This document shows positions 54,692 through 63,985 of a stretch of 64,000 nt of DNA, one piece after another. The translations under genes and the position numbers were made by a program. Source of the stretch: Qipengyuania qiaonensis (GTDB lineage: Bacteria > Pseudomonadota > Alphaproteobacteria > Sphingomonadales > Sphingomonadaceae). Location: assembly GCF_019711515.1 (NCBI RefSeq), contig NZ_JAIGNO010000012.1:1-64000 (forward strand), in the 5' to 3' direction. The notes under the pieces were generated by a model. The model worked only from the letters and a program-made list of their open reading frames with translations, did no database searches and was not told the origin of the DNA. The stretch's first letter is position 1, and every line of letters begins with the position of its first letter.

Positions 54692-55510
54692 ATGGCTTCA
54701 AGCGCGACGAACCGCCGCCACATCACCGGCTTTTCCAATCCGACGGTCAAGGCCTTGCGCAGTCTGCGCGAGAAAAAGCACCGCAAGGCGGCAGGCAGGT
54801 TCCTGGCCGAAGGCCTGCGCCTGCTCACCGATGCGCGCGACTGCGGGTATATCCCCGAAGTGCTGGTTCTGGCCGATCGCCGCGATCCCCATCCGCTGCT
54901 GACCGCGCTGGAAGAGGCGGTGGAGGCCAATGGGGGCGAGATCGTCGAAACCACGGCCGATATCCTGTCCAAGATCACCGGCAAGGACAATCCGCAGGCC
55001 GTGGCGGGCGTGTTCGCGGAATTCGATACGTCGCTGGCGGCGCTCGACCGGTCGGCGGCGGATATCTGGCTGGTGGCGCAGGCGCTGCGCGATCCGGGCA
55101 ATCTCGGCACGATGCTGCGCACCGGCGATGCCATCGGCGCCGGCGGCCTGATCCTGATCGACGATTGCGCGGACCCCTTCAGTGTAGAGGCAGTGCGGGC
55201 CAGCATGGGTGCCGTGTTCACACAATCCATTGCGCAGGCGCGCTGGGAGGACTTCGACGAATGGCTGCGCGGCGGTGCCGGTCAGCTAGTCGCCGCCAGC
55301 CTGCGCGATGCCCAACCCTATCGAAGCGCTCCCTATGCCGCCCCGTGTTTCGTGCTGGTCGGCAATGAGAGCCGCGGCCTGCCGGAAGCATACGAGATGG
55401 CCTGCGACCTGCGCGTCACCATGCCGATGAAGGGCCGTGCCGACAGCCTCAATGCGGCCGTCGCCGCCGCCGTACTGGGTTACGAGGTTCTCGCCGCACT
55501 CGAAGACTGA
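54692..55510 (+). CDS. TrmH/SpoU family RNA 2'-O-methyltransferase
   Basis: The 272-residue SPOUT enzyme methylates the 2'-OH of a ribose in rRNA or tRNA. It has an N-terminal substrate-binding domain (SLREKKHRKAAGRFLAEG near 25-42) and the SPOUT motifs ALRDPGNLGTMLRT, LVGNESRGLPEA and MPMKGRADSLNAAVAAAV at the knot. The exact target (for example 23S G2251-like) cannot be told. It follows HPr by 3 bp and probably closes the operon. Confidence 0.9.
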   Translation: MASSATNRRHITGFSNPTVKALRSLREKKHRKAAGRFLAEGLRLLTDARDCGYIPEVLVLADRRDPHPLLTALEEAVEANGGEIVETTADILSKITGKDNPQAVAGVFAEFDTSLAALDRSAADIWLVAQALRDPGNLGTMLRTGDAIGAGGLILIDDCADPFSVEAVRASMGAVFTQSIAQARWEDFDEWLRGGAGQLVAASLRDAQPYRSAPYAAPCFVLVGNESRGLPEAYEMACDLRVTMPMKGRADSLNAAVAAAVLGYEVLAALED

Positions 55511-55520
55511 AGGTCGTCGT

Positions 55521-55889
55521 TCAACAACAGGCCGCTTGAAGCTCGCCGTTCGGTCCCAGCAGCCTGGACACGACGTTTTCGGCGCCGCTCGGCTTGGCAA
55601 GGATGGGTGCTTCCAGATCGCGCAACGCCTCGCCCGTCCGGTCCAGATCGCCGGTGTGGAGCAGGAATGGAATGTCCCGTTTCTTGAGCTCGAGGGCCAC
55701 GGCTTCGCAGGTTTCGCCCTTGCCGAGATTTACGTCCAGCACGGCGCCGTGAAACTCGGTGCTCTGGATGGCGTCGAAAGCTTCCTTGCAGCAAACCGTT
55801 ACGATGACGTCGGCGCCTGCATCCTCGAATGCCAGTTGCAGGTCCATCGCGATCAGCGGCTCGTCTTCGAGAATGAGGATGCATGTCAT
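55521..55889 (-). CDS. Single-domain response regulator, LovR-like
   Basis: The 122-residue receiver lacks an output domain. The acidic pocket is LEDEP near residue 8, the phospho-acceptor Asp is in GAVLDVNLG near residue 52, the Thr is in LLHTGD and the Lys in LAKPSG. It overlaps the end of the LOV-kinase gene by 4 nt (ATGA), so it is the cognate regulator by position. Single-domain regulators paired with LOV-HWE kinases in Caulobacter (LovR) and Erythrobacter feed into the general stress response. Confidence 0.88.
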   Translation of the reverse strand: MTCILILEDEPLIAMDLQLAFEDAGADVIVTVCCKEAFDAIQSTEFHGAVLDVNLGKGETCEAVALELKKRDIPFLLHTGDLDRTGEALRDLEAPILAKPSGAENVVSRLLGPNGELQAACC

Positions 55890-56959
55890 GATTTGATTGG
55901 CAGCGAGACCCTGGCCCGCAAACCGTCTTCCTCCCATATGCGATCGAGCGTGCCGCGCGAATAGGTCAGCAGCCGTTCGGCGATGTCGAAGCCCGTGCCG
56001 GATGTTTCCGGTTCCGATTCGATGCGCGGACCGCCCGTTTCTTTCCAGTCGATCACGAGCGACTGGCGGTCGTGCCGGTCTTCCTCATGGTGCCACGACA
56101 CGGCGATCACGCCCGCACCGTTGGACAAGGCCCCGTATTTCGAGGCGTTGGTGGCCAGCTCGTGCAAGGTCAGCCCGAGAGCGGAGACGGCGTTCGGTTC
56201 GGTCCGGGCGCCGTTCCCGTCGAACCGGATGCGGTTGCCTTCGGGATCGTAGGGATCGAGGACGGCGCGGATCGCCTGCCCCACCTCGATCGTACCCAGC
56301 ACGGCATCGTCGAGCGTCGGTTCGTATGCCCTGCCCAAGGCCTGGATGCGCTCGTTTATCTTGCCGGTCACATGGCGCGCATCCATCGCCCGGCCGGTAA
56401 TGTTCACAATGCCGCCAATGACCGCGAAGACGTTCTTCAGCCGGTGCGACACCTCGCGCGCCATCGCCTTGGCATGCCGTTCCTCGGCCCGGGCCAGATG
56501 GATGTCGGTGACGTCCCACTGACTGCCGAAGAAGTAGCGCAGTTCGCCATGCTCGTCATAGATCGGGCCGAGATGCAGCGCGTTCCAGAAAGTGGACCCG
56601 TCCTTGCGATAATTCAGCAGTTCGACGACCAGCACCTCTTCGGTGCGGATCGCTTCGCGAATTTTCGCAACCTGTTCCTGATTCGTCCTCGGCCCCTGCA
56701 GAAAGCGGCAATTGCGCCCGACGATCTCTTCCTGCTTGTACCCGGTAAGCCGTTCGAACGCCGTGTTGCAGAAGACGATCGGATCGTTCTCCAACCGGGG
56801 ATCGGTCAGGCACACGGCCATGCGCGTCTGGGCCATGGCCTGCTCGAAAAGCAGGCCGGAGGCCCCACTGAAATTGTCTTTCTCGGCGTTGAACGGGCGA
56901 CCGGCCTCCTGGGCCTGTTCGAAAATATCGCGCGTTCCATCGCCGTTGCCGCGATGCAT
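55886..56959 (-). CDS. LOV-domain HWE-family histidine kinase (blue-light sensor)
   Basis: The 357-residue soluble kinase has a LOV domain at about residues 35-150 with the flavin-reactive Cys84 in GRNCRFLQG and the FMN-binding NYRKDGSTFWN. A dimerisation helix carries phospho-His172 in EVSHRLKN. The ATPase domain has the HWE features: His in the N-box (LHELATNASKYGAL) and W-x-E in IDWKETGGP. It should autophosphorylate in response to blue light. Similar kinases are characterised from Erythrobacter litoralis. It overlaps the LovR-like gene. Confidence 0.93.
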   Translation of the reverse strand: MHRGNGDGTRDIFEQAQEAGRPFNAEKDNFSGASGLLFEQAMAQTRMAVCLTDPRLENDPIVFCNTAFERLTGYKQEEIVGRNCRFLQGPRTNQEQVAKIREAIRTEEVLVVELLNYRKDGSTFWNALHLGPIYDEHGELRYFFGSQWDVTDIHLARAEERHAKAMAREVSHRLKNVFAVIGGIVNITGRAMDARHVTGKINERIQALGRAYEPTLDDAVLGTIEVGQAIRAVLDPYDPEGNRIRFDGNGARTEPNAVSALGLTLHELATNASKYGALSNGAGVIAVSWHHEEDRHDRQSLVIDWKETGGPRIESEPETSGTGFDIAERLLTYSRGTLDRIWEEDGLRARVSLPIKS

Positions 56960-57028
56960 TAAAAGACTTCCCGCAACTAGGTTTCTGGCAGATCACTACC
57001 CAAACGGAGGTGATCTCGTTGCAGTAGC

Positions 57029-57054
57029 AACACCAGGAATGCAGGTAAGGTTCC
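57029..57054 (-). promoter_or_regulatory. Near-match to EcfG promoter upstream of LOV kinase
   Basis: On the minus strand GGAAC (57054-57050), 17 bases and TGTT (57032-57029) resemble the EcfG consensus with one mismatch (TGTT for CGTT). It lies about 70 bp upstream of the kinase ATG. LOV kinases often signal to the general stress response, so feedback would be plausible; the mismatch keeps this tentative. Confidence 0.35.
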
Positions 57055-57070
57055 GGTTTTTCTGCGATAC

Positions 57071-58522
57071 CTATTCTGCGGCCTCGCGCGCCGTGTCGCC
57101 GGCATCCTCTGTCTGCGCGGCATCTTCGGCGTTGTAACGCGGGGTGGCCTCGACCAGGGGGACCTCCTCGATCTCGCGCTTGCCGATCTCGATTCCCTTC
57201 TCGTGCAGGCGGCGACCGGCGGAGAGTACGTTCCGCTCGAAGCTGCCGACGAACTTGTTGTAATTGTTGACTGCGGTTTCCAGCCCGCCGCCGACGCGCT
57301 TCATATGTTCGGCAGCGACCGCCAGCCGGTCGTAAAGTTCCGCCCCCGCCTTGCCGATTTCCACTGCTTCGCGCGCGATCGTATCCTGCCGCCACACCTG
57401 CGCCACGGTGCGCGCGATGGCGACGAGATTGGTGGGCGTTGCCAGCAACACCTTGTTGCGAAAGGCAAAGTCCCACAATTCGGGATCGTGTTCGAGCGCG
57501 GCGGCCACGAAATGCTCGCCCGGCACGAACATCACCACATAGTCCGGCGTATCGTCGAACTGGCTCTGATAGCTCTTCGATCCCAGCGTCTGCACATGAT
57601 TGCGCATCGATTTGGCATGCAGGTCCAGGTGGCGAACGCGCTCGTTCTCGTCGTCGGCCTCGAACGCCGCCTGATAGGCATTGAGCGAAACCTTGGCGTC
57701 GATCACCAGCTTCTTCTGCCCCGGAACATGGACCACCGCATCGGGCCGCAAGCGGCCTTCATCGGTCTCGATCGAATGTTCCAGATCGAAATCGGTGTGC
57801 TCGGAAAGTCCGCATTGTTCGAGCACGTTCTGCAGCGCCCGCTCGCCCCAGCGTCCGCGCGCCTTGGGTGCGTTGGTGAGGCTGTTGCCAAGCCGCTGCG
57901 CCTCGCGCCGCACCTCTTCCTGCCCGCGCTGCATTTCGGTGATCTGCTGGTGGAGCCGCCCGAAGGCATCGGTGCGCTTCTCCTCCAGCGCAGCCACCTG
58001 TTTTTCATAGGCTTCCAGTCGCTTGCCCACCGGGTCGAGCAGCGCGCGCAGCTTTTCCTCGCTCGTCTTTTCCGAATGCCCCAGCCGCTCGTTCGCACGT
58101 TCGAGAAACGCCTCCTGCGCCTTCGACAGCACGGCCGACCCGGTGTTCTGGAATTCCTTGAGCAATTCCCCGCGCGCCTCGATCAGCAGCCGCTTCTGCT
58201 CATCGAAATTGGCCGTCTTTTCCTTGAGCGTGGCGAGCTCGGCGCCGAGCTCGCCATTGCTGCGCCGCAGGTTCTCCAGCGCCGCCTCATGGGCCTGGCG
58301 CGTGTCGCGCAGCTCGGCATCGAGCGCATCGGCCCGCCCCGCCCGCACGGTGGCATTTTCCAGCTCGACGATCGCCCTGCGAAACTTCTCCTCCGTCTCG
58401 CGCGCCTCTCCATCGCGCTCCTCATGGCGCGCTTTCCAATCGGCCACGGGCCGCGAACCCAGAAACCATCCCAGACCTGCCCCCACGAGCAGCGCCACAA
58501 TTGCAATGACTGCCATTTCCAT
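57071..58522 (-). CDS. rmuC: DNA recombination protein RmuC
   Basis: The 483-residue protein has one N-terminal membrane helix (about 3-20), a long coiled coil (about 25-190) and the RmuC nuclease-like domain (KARGRWGERALQNVLE near 225, VVHVPGQKKLVIDAKVSL near 270, YVVMFVPGE near 335). RmuC limits inversions at short inverted repeats in E. coli. The acidic C-terminal tail (about 455-483) is low-complexity. It precedes the LOV-kinase gene on the same strand by 111 bp. Confidence 0.93.
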   Translation of the reverse strand: MEMAVIAIVALLVGAGLGWFLGSRPVADWKARHEERDGEARETEEKFRRAIVELENATVRAGRADALDAELRDTRQAHEAALENLRRSNGELGAELATLKEKTANFDEQKRLLIEARGELLKEFQNTGSAVLSKAQEAFLERANERLGHSEKTSEEKLRALLDPVGKRLEAYEKQVAALEEKRTDAFGRLHQQITEMQRGQEEVRREAQRLGNSLTNAPKARGRWGERALQNVLEQCGLSEHTDFDLEHSIETDEGRLRPDAVVHVPGQKKLVIDAKVSLNAYQAAFEADDENERVRHLDLHAKSMRNHVQTLGSKSYQSQFDDTPDYVVMFVPGEHFVAAALEHDPELWDFAFRNKVLLATPTNLVAIARTVAQVWRQDTIAREAVEIGKAGAELYDRLAVAAEHMKRVGGGLETAVNNYNKFVGSFERNVLSAGRRLHEKGIEIGKREIEEVPLVEATPRYNAEDAAQTEDAGDTAREAAE

Positions 58523-58744
58523 GCCGCCAGACTATGCGGAACACATGAAGAACGCCACCCCCTTTCCTACATCAATCCCCGGAGTTAGCTTCGTATCGGT
58601 TCTTTCTAATCGTAGGCCACGCCAGATCGGCCCTTCCCCATGGAAAAAGGGGCGGCGCTGGATGTACTTGATCAACTTGCACAGCAAAAAGGCGATCCGC
58701 TGCTGCGAATCGCCTCTTCGAAATCCGTAATTGTGTAGGAGAGG
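58523..58744. other. Intergenic region between rmuC and def
   Basis: I see no gene in these 222 bp. It contains the def terminator (58686-58717) and, further left, the rmuC leader with a short GC-rich hairpin around CCCTTCCCC/GGGGCGG. Confidence 0.5.
58686..58717 (-). terminator. Rho-independent terminator of def
   Basis: On the minus strand AGGCGAT (58715-58709 complement side) pairs with ATCGCCT across a 12-base loop and is followed by TTTTTG. It lies about 30 bp after the def stop. Confidence 0.8.
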
Positions 58745-59311
58745 CTATGCCGCCTCGCGCATCTTCTTCAGTTTTTTGAGCGCCATGTTGCGCTTCAGGC
58801 GCGAGAGATGGTCGATGAAGAGAATGCCTTCCAGATGGTCCATCTCGTGCTGGATGCAGGTGGCCATCAGGCCGTCCATATCCTCTTCATGCGTTTCGCC
58901 TTCGAGGTCCTGGTACCGCACGCGGCACGTGGCCGGGCGATCGACGTCGGCGAAGATTTCGGGGACCGACAGGCAGCCTTCCTGATAGCTGGCCAGTTCT
59001 TCCGCCGGGTCGAGGATTTCGGGGTTCACGAAGACCCTTGGCTCGTTCTTCGTCGGATAATGGACGTGGTCGTGCCCGTCGTGATTGCACGGCTCGGGCT
59101 CGGCTTCCTCGTCTTCGGGCTGAAGGTCGATCACCAGCACGCGCTTGGGCACGCCGACCTGAATCGCGGCGAGGCCGATGCCGGGCGCGGCATACATGGT
59201 TTCGAACATGTCTGAGACAAGTTCCTTCAACTCGTCATCGAACGCAGTCACCGGTTCGGACACGGTTTTGAGCCGGGGATCCGGCACTTCGAGGATTTGT
59301 CTTATCGCCAT
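58745..59311 (-). CDS. def: Peptide deformylase with His-rich insertion
   Basis: The 188-residue metalloenzyme removes the formyl group from nascent proteins. All three motifs are present: [10 protein letters not shown] (44-53), EGCLSVPE with metal ligand Cys113 and QHEMDHLEG with His155 and His159. Between strands, at about residues 66-88, it carries an acidic insertion and then [10 protein letters not shown], a Cys/His cluster that is not part of the E. coli enzyme and could bind metal. Fmt, the enzyme that adds the formyl group, is encoded about 0.7 kb away on the other strand. Confidence 0.93.
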   Translation of the reverse strand: MAIRQILEVPDPRLKTVSEPVTAFDDELKELVSDMFETMYAAPGIGLAAIQVGVPKRVLVIDLQPEDEEAEPEPCNHDGHDHVHYPTKNEPRVFVNPEILDPAEELASYQEGCLSVPEIFADVDRPATCRVRYQDLEGETHEEDMDGLMATCIQHEMDHLEGILFIDHLSRLKRNMALKKLKKMREAA

Positions 59312-59373
59312 GGCGCCAAGATATGCGCGACGGGCCGTTTATTCAATGTGAATAGGGCGCACAGAGTAATCGG

Positions 59374-59970
59374 TCAGCCAACCGGCCGCCGCGCCCTCAA
59401 CGCCTGCGCCAGCGTGCCTTCGTCGAGATAATCGAGCTCGCCGCCGACCGGCAGACCATGCGCGAGCTGGGTGATGCGCACGGGATAGTCCTCGAGCCGC
59501 TCGGCCAGGTAGTGGGCGGTGGTCTGCCCTTCGAGCGTGGCATTCATGGCGAGAACCACCTCGTCCACCCCGCCCTCCTCGACGCGAGCGAGGAGTTGGG
59601 CGATGTTGAGATCTTCGGGCCGCACGCCATCCAGCGCCGACAGCTTGCCGCCGAGCACGTGATATGTGCCGGTGAACAACTTGGCCCGGTCGAGCGCCCA
59701 CAGATCGGCAACGTCCTCGACCACGCACAGGGATTTGGTGTCGCGGCGCGGATCGGCGCAGATACCGCAGGGATCGGTCGTATCGACATTGCCGCAAATG
59801 TCGCATTCGACCAGCGCCTCGCCCACCGTCGCCAGCGCTTCGAGCAGGGCCGGAAGCGCGCTTTCGCGGCGCTTGACCAGCCACAACACCGCGCGCCGTG
59901 CACTGCGCGGCCCGAGGCCGGGCAGCCGGGCCAGCGCGGCGGCCAGCGTCTCGATCTCTTGCGATGCCAT
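59374..59970 (-). CDS. recR: Recombination protein RecR
   Basis: The 198-residue protein acts with RecF and RecO to load RecA at gaps. It has an N-terminal helix-hairpin-helix ([20 protein letters not shown]), a four-Cys zinc finger ([16 protein letters not shown] near 57-72), the Toprim domain ([32 protein letters not shown]) and the C-terminal Walker-like end ([19 protein letters not shown]). The usual dnaX and ybaB neighbours are absent on this side. It is transcribed just upstream of def, 62 bp apart. Confidence 0.94.
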   Translation of the reverse strand: MASQEIETLAAALARLPGLGPRSARRAVLWLVKRRESALPALLEALATVGEALVECDICGNVDTTDPCGICADPRRDTKSLCVVEDVADLWALDRAKLFTGTYHVLGGKLSALDGVRPEDLNIAQLLARVEEGGVDEVVLAMNATLEGQTTAHYLAERLEDYPVRITQLAHGLPVGGELDYLDEGTLAQALRARRPVG

Positions 59971-60008
59971 GGCCCGACAGATAGGGGCGCCAGCGGAACA
60001 GAGAAAGA

Positions 60009-60027
60009 CCCTTCGACAAGCTCAGGG
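60009..60027. repeat. Short interspersed repeat, before fmt
   Basis: CCCTTCGACAAGCTCAGGG lies between recR and fmt and is related to the CTTCGACAGGCTC element found just after fmt. These CTTCGACA-type elements are a common dispersed repeat in sphingomonads and their relatives. Confidence 0.55.
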
Positions 60028-60044
60028 CATACGGGACCTTATTT

Positions 60045-60953
60045 GTGCGCATAATCTTCATGGGAACGCCGGAATTCGCGGTGCCAACATTGCAGGCGCT
60101 GGTCGATGCGGCGCATGAAGTGGTCTGCGTCTACACCCAGCCGCCCCGCCCCGGCGGGCGGCGCGGAAAGGAACTGACGAAGACACCGGTGCATCAACGG
60201 GCCAGCGATCTCGGGATCAAGGTGCGGCATCCCAAATCGCTCAAATCGGCGGAAGAGCAGACGGCTTTCGCCGGGCTCGATGCCGATGTGGCGGTAGTCG
60301 CGGCTTATGGCCTGATCCTGCCGCAGCCGATTCTCGATGCACCGAAGCACGGCTGCCTCAACGTGCACGCCTCGATCCTGCCGAAATGGCGCGGGGCGGC
60401 ACCGATCCACCGCGCGGTGATGGCGGGCGATGCCGTGACGGGCGTCACGATCATGCAGATGGAAGCAGGGCTCGATACCGGCCCGATGATCACCTTCGCG
60501 CGCACGCAGATCGAGGACAAGACCACCGGCGAACTGACCGAGGAACTGGCCGAGATCGGCGCACAGCTAATGGTCGGCACACTCATCGATCTGGCCGCTC
60601 TGCACCCGCTCGAGCAGGACGATGAGGACGCCACCTACGCCGCCAAGATCGACAAGGCCGAGGCGCGGATCGACTGGGACCGTCCGGCCGCCGAAGTCGT
60701 GCGCCAGATCCACGGCCTGTCGCCCTTCCCCGGTGCCTGGTTCGAACTCGACGGAACCCGCGTGAAGCTGCTGCGAGCCGAGGTGGCGGAGGGTTCGGGC
60801 AAGCCCGGCGAGATAATCGACGAACGCCTCGCCATCGCCTGCAGCGAGGGAGCCGTTCGCCCGGTCGAACTGCAGCGCGCAGGCAAGCCGAAAATGGATC
60901 TCAACACCTTCCTGCGCGGCAATGCGGTGGCATCGGGTACGGTGCTGGGGTGA
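60045..60953 (+). CDS. fmt: Methionyl-tRNA formyltransferase
   Basis: The 302-residue enzyme formylates initiator Met-tRNA with 10-formyl-tetrahydrofolate. It has [10 protein letters not shown] at the start, the catalytic region [19 protein letters not shown] near residues 107-125 (Asn, His) and [16 protein letters not shown] with the catalytic Asp. The C-terminal tRNA-binding domain follows at about 205-300. The GTG start at 60045 gives the family N-terminus exactly. Its product is the substrate of Def, encoded on the other strand. Confidence 0.94.
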   Translation: MRIIFMGTPEFAVPTLQALVDAAHEVVCVYTQPPRPGGRRGKELTKTPVHQRASDLGIKVRHPKSLKSAEEQTAFAGLDADVAVVAAYGLILPQPILDAPKHGCLNVHASILPKWRGAAPIHRAVMAGDAVTGVTIMQMEAGLDTGPMITFARTQIEDKTTGELTEELAEIGAQLMVGTLIDLAALHPLEQDDEDATYAAKIDKAEARIDWDRPAAEVVRQIHGLSPFPGAWFELDGTRVKLLRAEVAEGSGKPGEIIDERLAIACSEGAVRPVELQRAGKPKMDLNTFLRGNAVASGTVLG

Positions 60954-60967
60954 GGCCGGCGACTATG

Positions 60968-61036
60968 CTTCGACAGGCTCGGCATGAGCGGATGGGGGTA
61001 CATCACCAAGCCCCGCTCAGCCTGAGCCTGTCGCAG
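60968..61036. repeat. Inverted-repeat element after fmt
   Basis: CTTCGACAGGCTC (60968-60980) pairs with GAGCCTGTCGCAG (61024-61036) with one mismatch, and inner segments ATGAGCGG/CCGCTCAG extend the stem. The element lies between fmt and truA and may act as a transcript-end stabiliser. Related sequence lies before fmt. Confidence 0.6.
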
Positions 61037-61053
61037 GCCATACGCCGACAGCC

Positions 61054-61809
61054 ATGCCCATGACCCGCTTCGCGCTCACTCTCGAGTTCGACGGCACGCC
61101 GTTTTTCGGCCTGCAGCGCCAGAAAGACGGGCCAAGTGTGCAGCAGGCGGTTGAAGAGGCCGCGCAGCGCGTACTCGGCAAGGACGTCCGGCTCCACAGC
61201 GCCGGGCGCACCGACACCGGCGTCCACGCGCTCGCCATGCGCAGCCACATCGATATCGACAAGGCCATCGAACCATTCCGCCTGATGGAAGCGCTGAACG
61301 CGCATCTGCGGCCCGATCCGATCGCCGTAACGCATTGCGAGGCGGTGCCCGACGACTGGCATGCACGCTTCTCCTGCATCGGGCGTGCATATGTCTATCG
61401 CATCGCCAATCGCCGTGCGCCACTGACCCTCGACAAGGACCGGTTGTGGCAGGTCCCGCAGGATCTCGACCACGGCGCGATGCACCGCGCCGCGGAGGCG
61501 CTCATCGGGCTGCACGATTTTACCACCTTCCGGTCGGTCCATTGCCAGTCGGACAGTCCGGTCAAGACACTTGATAAGCTCGAAGTCGAGCGGGACGGCG
61601 ACGAGGTGCGCATCCATGCCGAGGCGCGCAGTTTCCTCCACCACCAGGTGCGCAGCATGGTCGGTTGCCTCGCGCTCGTCGGCATGGGCCGCTGGCGCGA
61701 AGAGCAGGTGGCCGAAGCACTCGCAGCGCGCGACCGGCAAGCGCTCGGCCTCAACGCCCCGCCGCACGGGCTTTATTTCGTTCGGGCGGTCTATCCCGAA
61801 GACGCTTGA
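61054..61809 (+). CDS. truA: tRNA pseudouridine(38-40) synthase
   Basis: The 251-residue enzyme makes pseudouridine in the anticodon stem. The catalytic Asp54 lies in [18 protein letters not shown] and the later [15 protein letters not shown] are family motifs. The start at 61054 ([14 protein letters not shown]) or the Met two codons on are both possible. It follows fmt and the repeat; fmt and truA adjacency is common in alphaproteobacteria, often with def. Confidence 0.94.
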   Translation: MPMTRFALTLEFDGTPFFGLQRQKDGPSVQQAVEEAAQRVLGKDVRLHSAGRTDTGVHALAMRSHIDIDKAIEPFRLMEALNAHLRPDPIAVTHCEAVPDDWHARFSCIGRAYVYRIANRRAPLTLDKDRLWQVPQDLDHGAMHRAAEALIGLHDFTTFRSVHCQSDSPVKTLDKLEVERDGDEVRIHAEARSFLHHQVRSMVGCLALVGMGRWREEQVAEALAARDRQALGLNAPPHGLYFVRAVYPEDA

Positions 61810-61891
61810 CCTAACGTCACTCTAGCCAATCCCGGTTTCGGGGCGTAGCGAGACCCGCAACGAGTTTCGTATTGCAACGAAAGGAAGCAGG

Positions 61892-63004
61892 ATGGCCACC
61901 ACAGGCAAGCAGCTATTCACCACGCTCGAAGCGGACGGCACGCTCACGGTTGAGATCGCAGATACGACGTTTCCGGAGCCCACGGGCAACCAGGTGCTGG
62001 TCAAAATGGAGGCTGCGCCGATCAACCCGTCCGATCTTGCGATTCTGACAGGCGCGGCCGATTTCGAGAATGCGGAATACTCGCCGGGCAAGGTCGTCGC
62101 CAAGATGCCCGAACCGTTCAATAGCGGCCAGAAAGCCCGTCACGGACAGCGCCTGCCGGCAGGCAACGAAGGCGCAGGGACCGTCGTCGCGGCCGGCGAT
62201 TCGGACATGGCCAAAGCGCTGATGGGCCAGCGAGTCGCCTGCGTCCCGGGCACTGCCTATAGCGAATACGCGATTGCCGACGCCGCCATGTGTCTGCCGC
62301 TGGGCGACCACAGTTCGGAAGCCGGCGCCTCGAGCTTCGTCAATCCGATGACCGCGTTGGGCTTTGCCGAGAACGCCAAGATGGATGGCCAGAAGGCGAT
62401 CCTCCACACGGTCGGCGCCTCGAACCTCGGGCAGATGCTGGTCAAGATCTGCCAGGAAGACGACCTCGGTCTGGTCAATATCGTCCGCAAGCAGGAGCAG
62501 GTCGATTTGCTGAAGGGCCTCGGCGCGACCCATGTCGTCAATTCCTCGGATGCTGACTACATGGCCAACCTCAAGGCGGCGATCGACGAAACCGATGCCT
62601 TTTACGGCTTTGATCCGATCGGTGGCGGGCAAATGGTCGATACCTGTTTCAAGGCAATGGAACAGGTTGCCGTGTCGAAGATGGCCGAATATTCGCGCTA
62701 CGGATCGAACCAGCAGAAGCGGATGTTCATCTATGGCCGTCTCGATTTCGGGCCGACTACATTGACGCCAAGCTACGGTTTCGGCTGGACGCTGTCTGGC
62801 TGGCTGCTGACGCCGTTCCTGCAAAACGCAGGTATGGAAACGGTGATGCGGATGAGGAAGCGCGTGCTCGACAATCTCACTTCCACTTTCGCCAGCAGTT
62901 ACAAGACCAGGGTCGACCTCGAAGGCATGCTGACCAGGGATGCAATCCTCGATTATCGCCAGATGAAGACCGGCGAGAAATATCTCGTCGTGCCGAACGG
63001 CTAG
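61892..63004 (+). CDS. Zinc-independent MDR family oxidoreductase
   Basis: The 370-residue protein resembles the medium-chain dehydrogenase/reductase superfamily in its quinone-oxidoreductase branch: GroES-like strands (VLVKMEAAPINPSDLA), GNEGAGTVVAAG and a nucleotide-binding segment (AILHTVGASNLGQMLVKICQ, where the usual AAxGGVG loop reads TVGASNLG). No catalytic zinc Cys/His set is visible. The substrate is unknown. A small hairpin TTTCGT/ACGAAA (61865-61882) lies just before its Shine-Dalgarno AAGGAAG and could mask it. Confidence 0.85.
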   Translation: MATTGKQLFTTLEADGTLTVEIADTTFPEPTGNQVLVKMEAAPINPSDLAILTGAADFENAEYSPGKVVAKMPEPFNSGQKARHGQRLPAGNEGAGTVVAAGDSDMAKALMGQRVACVPGTAYSEYAIADAAMCLPLGDHSSEAGASSFVNPMTALGFAENAKMDGQKAILHTVGASNLGQMLVKICQEDDLGLVNIVRKQEQVDLLKGLGATHVVNSSDADYMANLKAAIDETDAFYGFDPIGGGQMVDTCFKAMEQVAVSKMAEYSRYGSNQQKRMFIYGRLDFGPTTLTPSYGFGWTLSGWLLTPFLQNAGMETVMRMRKRVLDNLTSTFASSYKTRVDLEGMLTRDAILDYRQMKTGEKYLVVPNG

Positions 63005-63007
63005 GGA

Positions 63008-63985
63008 TTATCGCCCGTCGAAAGCGCGCTGGATGGCGGCGGGATCGGTCTCGCCGCCCGCGACCAGCATCTGCAGCAAGATGCGCGCTTTCTGCGGGTT
63101 GAGCGCACGCGCAGCTACGAAACCGTTGGCGTCGTCTTCGGGCTCGCGGTCGACCAGCCCCTCGTTTGCACGGCTGGCGCGCACCACTGCAACGCCGCGC
63201 CGCGCAAGCTTAACCAGTTCCTGCCGCACGCTTTCGGGCATATTTCCTTCACCCACACCGGCGAGGATCACGCCGCTTGTGGATTTTCCGATCTGCCGGG
63301 CGATGCTCGGACCATCCAGCCCGGCGTATGCGTAGACGATTTCCACTTGGGGCAGTTCGTCCGGCAAAGCAAAACCGGCAGAGGTATCGCTACGCCACGG
63401 CGCACCGAACCAGTCGAGCGAGGCGGGCGTGACGAGGCCGACCGATTCGCGCGGAAAACCGCGAAACGCCTCGGTTCCGCGCGTGCGCACCTTGTAAACG
63501 TCGCGCGCGGCGAATACCCGGTCGCCCATGACGACCAGCACGCCGCGCCCTGCGGCCTGCCGGTCGCTGGCCACGCGCACGGCATTGGCGAAATTTCTGA
63601 GGCCGTCATAGCCAACCGCGTCGGCAGGCCGCATTGCGCCAACGATCACGACCGGCTTCGTCGCCGGAAGGGTCAGGTCGAGCAGGAAAGCCGTTTCCTC
63701 CAGCGTGTCGGTCCCATGAGTGACAATAACGCCGTCACAGTCCTCGTCGCCCAGGCCCGCCATCGCGGCTGAATGAAGCGGATGCCAGACATGCGGCCCG
63801 ATATCCGCCGAGTCGATATTGGCAATCTGCGTACCGGAAAGCTCGGCCTCAAGCCCCAGGCCGCCGACCCGTTCGAGGTACTCCTCGATCCCGATCTCGC
63901 CCGCGCGATAATCATGCGCAATGGCGCTACCGGCGATCCCGGCGATGGTGCCACCGGTGGCGAGAACGGTCAGCTTGGTCGTCAT
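63008..63985 (-). CDS. L-asparaginase, type I/II fold
   Basis: The 325-residue enzyme hydrolyses asparagine to aspartate and ammonia. Both catalytic Thr motifs are present: ATGGTIAG at about 9-16 and VTHGTDTLEETA at about 88-99, with VGAMRPADAVGYDG following. There is no signal peptide, so it is cytoplasmic. The length is normal for the family. It converges on the MDR gene with a 3-bp gap. Confidence 0.92.
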   Translation of the reverse strand: MTTKLTVLATGGTIAGIAGSAIAHDYRAGEIGIEEYLERVGGLGLEAELSGTQIANIDSADIGPHVWHPLHSAAMAGLGDEDCDGVIVTHGTDTLEETAFLLDLTLPATKPVVIVGAMRPADAVGYDGLRNFANAVRVASDRQAAGRGVLVVMGDRVFAARDVYKVRTRGTEAFRGFPRESVGLVTPASLDWFGAPWRSDTSAGFALPDELPQVEIVYAYAGLDGPSIARQIGKSTSGVILAGVGEGNMPESVRQELVKLARRGVAVVRASRANEGLVDREPEDDANGFVAARALNPQKARILLQMLVAGGETDPAAIQRAFDGR

